A stretch of 64,000 nucleotides of DNA. Source: Seohaeicola zhoushanensis (GTDB taxonomy: Bacteria > Pseudomonadota > Alphaproteobacteria > Rhodobacterales > Rhodobacteraceae). The stretch spans positions 55,982 through 119,981 of the forward strand of contig NZ_BNCJ01000014.1 of assembly GCF_014656415.1 (NCBI RefSeq), written 5' to 3'. Positions 63,795 through 64,000 of this stretch are shown here, one piece after another; positions within the stretch are counted from its first letter, which is position 1; each line of letters starts with the position of its first letter. The notes under the pieces were generated by a model that worked only from the letters and a program-made list of their open reading frames with translations, searched no databases and was not told the origin of the DNA. The translations under genes were made by a program, and so were the position numbers.

Positions 63795-63824
63795 GCAACC
63801 TTCAAAGGAGAAACCAGCGTGAGA

Positions 63825-63851
63825 TAACAGTCTATTAGATTTTGACTGTTA
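63825..63851 (+). other. Inverted repeat in the low-GC right end
   Basis: TAACAGTC (63825-63832) and GACTGTTA (63844-63851) are exact inverted repeats around an 11-nt AT-rich loop. It lies after the short frame 63606-63794 and before a possible minus-strand gene end, so a terminator or an operator are both possible. Confidence 0.4.
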
Positions 63852-63896
63852 GGCGCTGTGGCCTTCCCCACCTAAGCTGTACACCAGGACTCCGTC

Positions 63897-64000
63897 AGGC
63901 GATCTTCGTCTGCGGATTGTTCGCGTTCCACCGCCCTAACAGTTGAATAGCCCCGTGTATCGTGGACGCCTTCTTCGCTAATTTTGAGGCAAGGAGGCCA
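63897..64000 (-). CDS. C-terminal fragment of an unidentified protein
   Basis: The minus strand from the right edge is open for 34 codons to TGA at 63897-63899, ending in a basic helix-like stretch (LASKLAKKASTIHGAIQLL and then GRWNANNPQTKIA). Too short to assign. The composition (lysine and asparagine codons) differs from the GC-rich genes to the left. Confidence 0.35.

Overview
The window looks like a chromosomal segment of a GC-rich alphaproteobacterium of the Rhodobacteraceae/Roseobacteraceae group. Evidence: gene neighbourhoods (coaBC-dut, dnaG-rpoD, nrdR-ribD/ribE-ribB-ribH-nusB), an RpoH2-type sigma factor with an RpoE-like promoter, an H-NOX/diguanylate cyclase pair, a tRNA-His without G-1 carrying A73, and an alphaproteobacterial LexA box (GTTC-N7-GTTC) before mmcB. 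No organism name can be read directly.

Layout. 1-9.9 kb is mostly housekeeping: a GST fragment, cobU with a histidine phosphatase, rpoH2, a ChaN-like protein, coaBC, dut, a membrane-tethered ThiF/MoeB protein, an M3 oligopeptidase, and leuA. A previously hidden 27-codon leader peptide with a Leu-rich end and two interlocked stem-loops precede leuA, a probable leucine attenuator. 9.9-16 kb has an exported 18-repeat MORN protein, nadE, a GNAT, an overlapping H-NOX + HNOBA-GGDEF pair, and a MaoC hydratase.

16.1-31.9 kb is the most interesting part: ten genes on one strand with overlaps or very short gaps. Three modular single-pass membrane proteins come first (poly-proline, trypsin-like and SrfA-like), followed by SrfB (actin/Hsp70-like ATPase), SrfC (dynamin-like GTPase), another single-pass protein, an exported vWA protein, an ABC ATPase, an FtsX-like permease and an exported sulfatase-modifying-factor-like protein. 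The last four resemble the TagT-TagS-TagR and PpkA-periplasmic-domain sensing module of type VI secretion loci, but no kinase or T6SS gene is present. I infer an envelope-spanning surveillance or conflict system powered by two cytoplasmic NTPases.

32-42.3 kb carries exported peptidoglycan-associated proteins, a MarR regulator, and a molybdenum hydroxylase cluster of unknown N-heterocycle-like substrate (FAD subunit, fused FeS-Mo subunit, 6-hydroxynicotinate-reductase-like protein, UPF0280, DUF1185). 42.4-46.5 kb is dnaG-rpoD. 46.5-48 kb is an intact REP/RAYT unit. 49-59 kb is the nrdR-riboflavin-nusB operon, interrupted by a reverse-oriented kpsS-OPX-kpsC capsule module. 59-63 kb has an ECF sigma/anti-sigma pair, a possible structured RNA, SOS-controlled mmcB, small genes and a DMT transporter. 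tRNA-His and tRNA-Gln follow, and after tRNA-Gln the composition drops and gene content becomes unfamiliar, possibly an island edge.

Two repeat families are scattered between genes: REP hairpins headed by GTAG, and a composite element of about 80-105 bp with a GC hairpin plus an AT-rich CGGAG-TATTT-GAAGAAGAG tail. Limits: all family calls are from reading protein sequence by eye; no database search was made.
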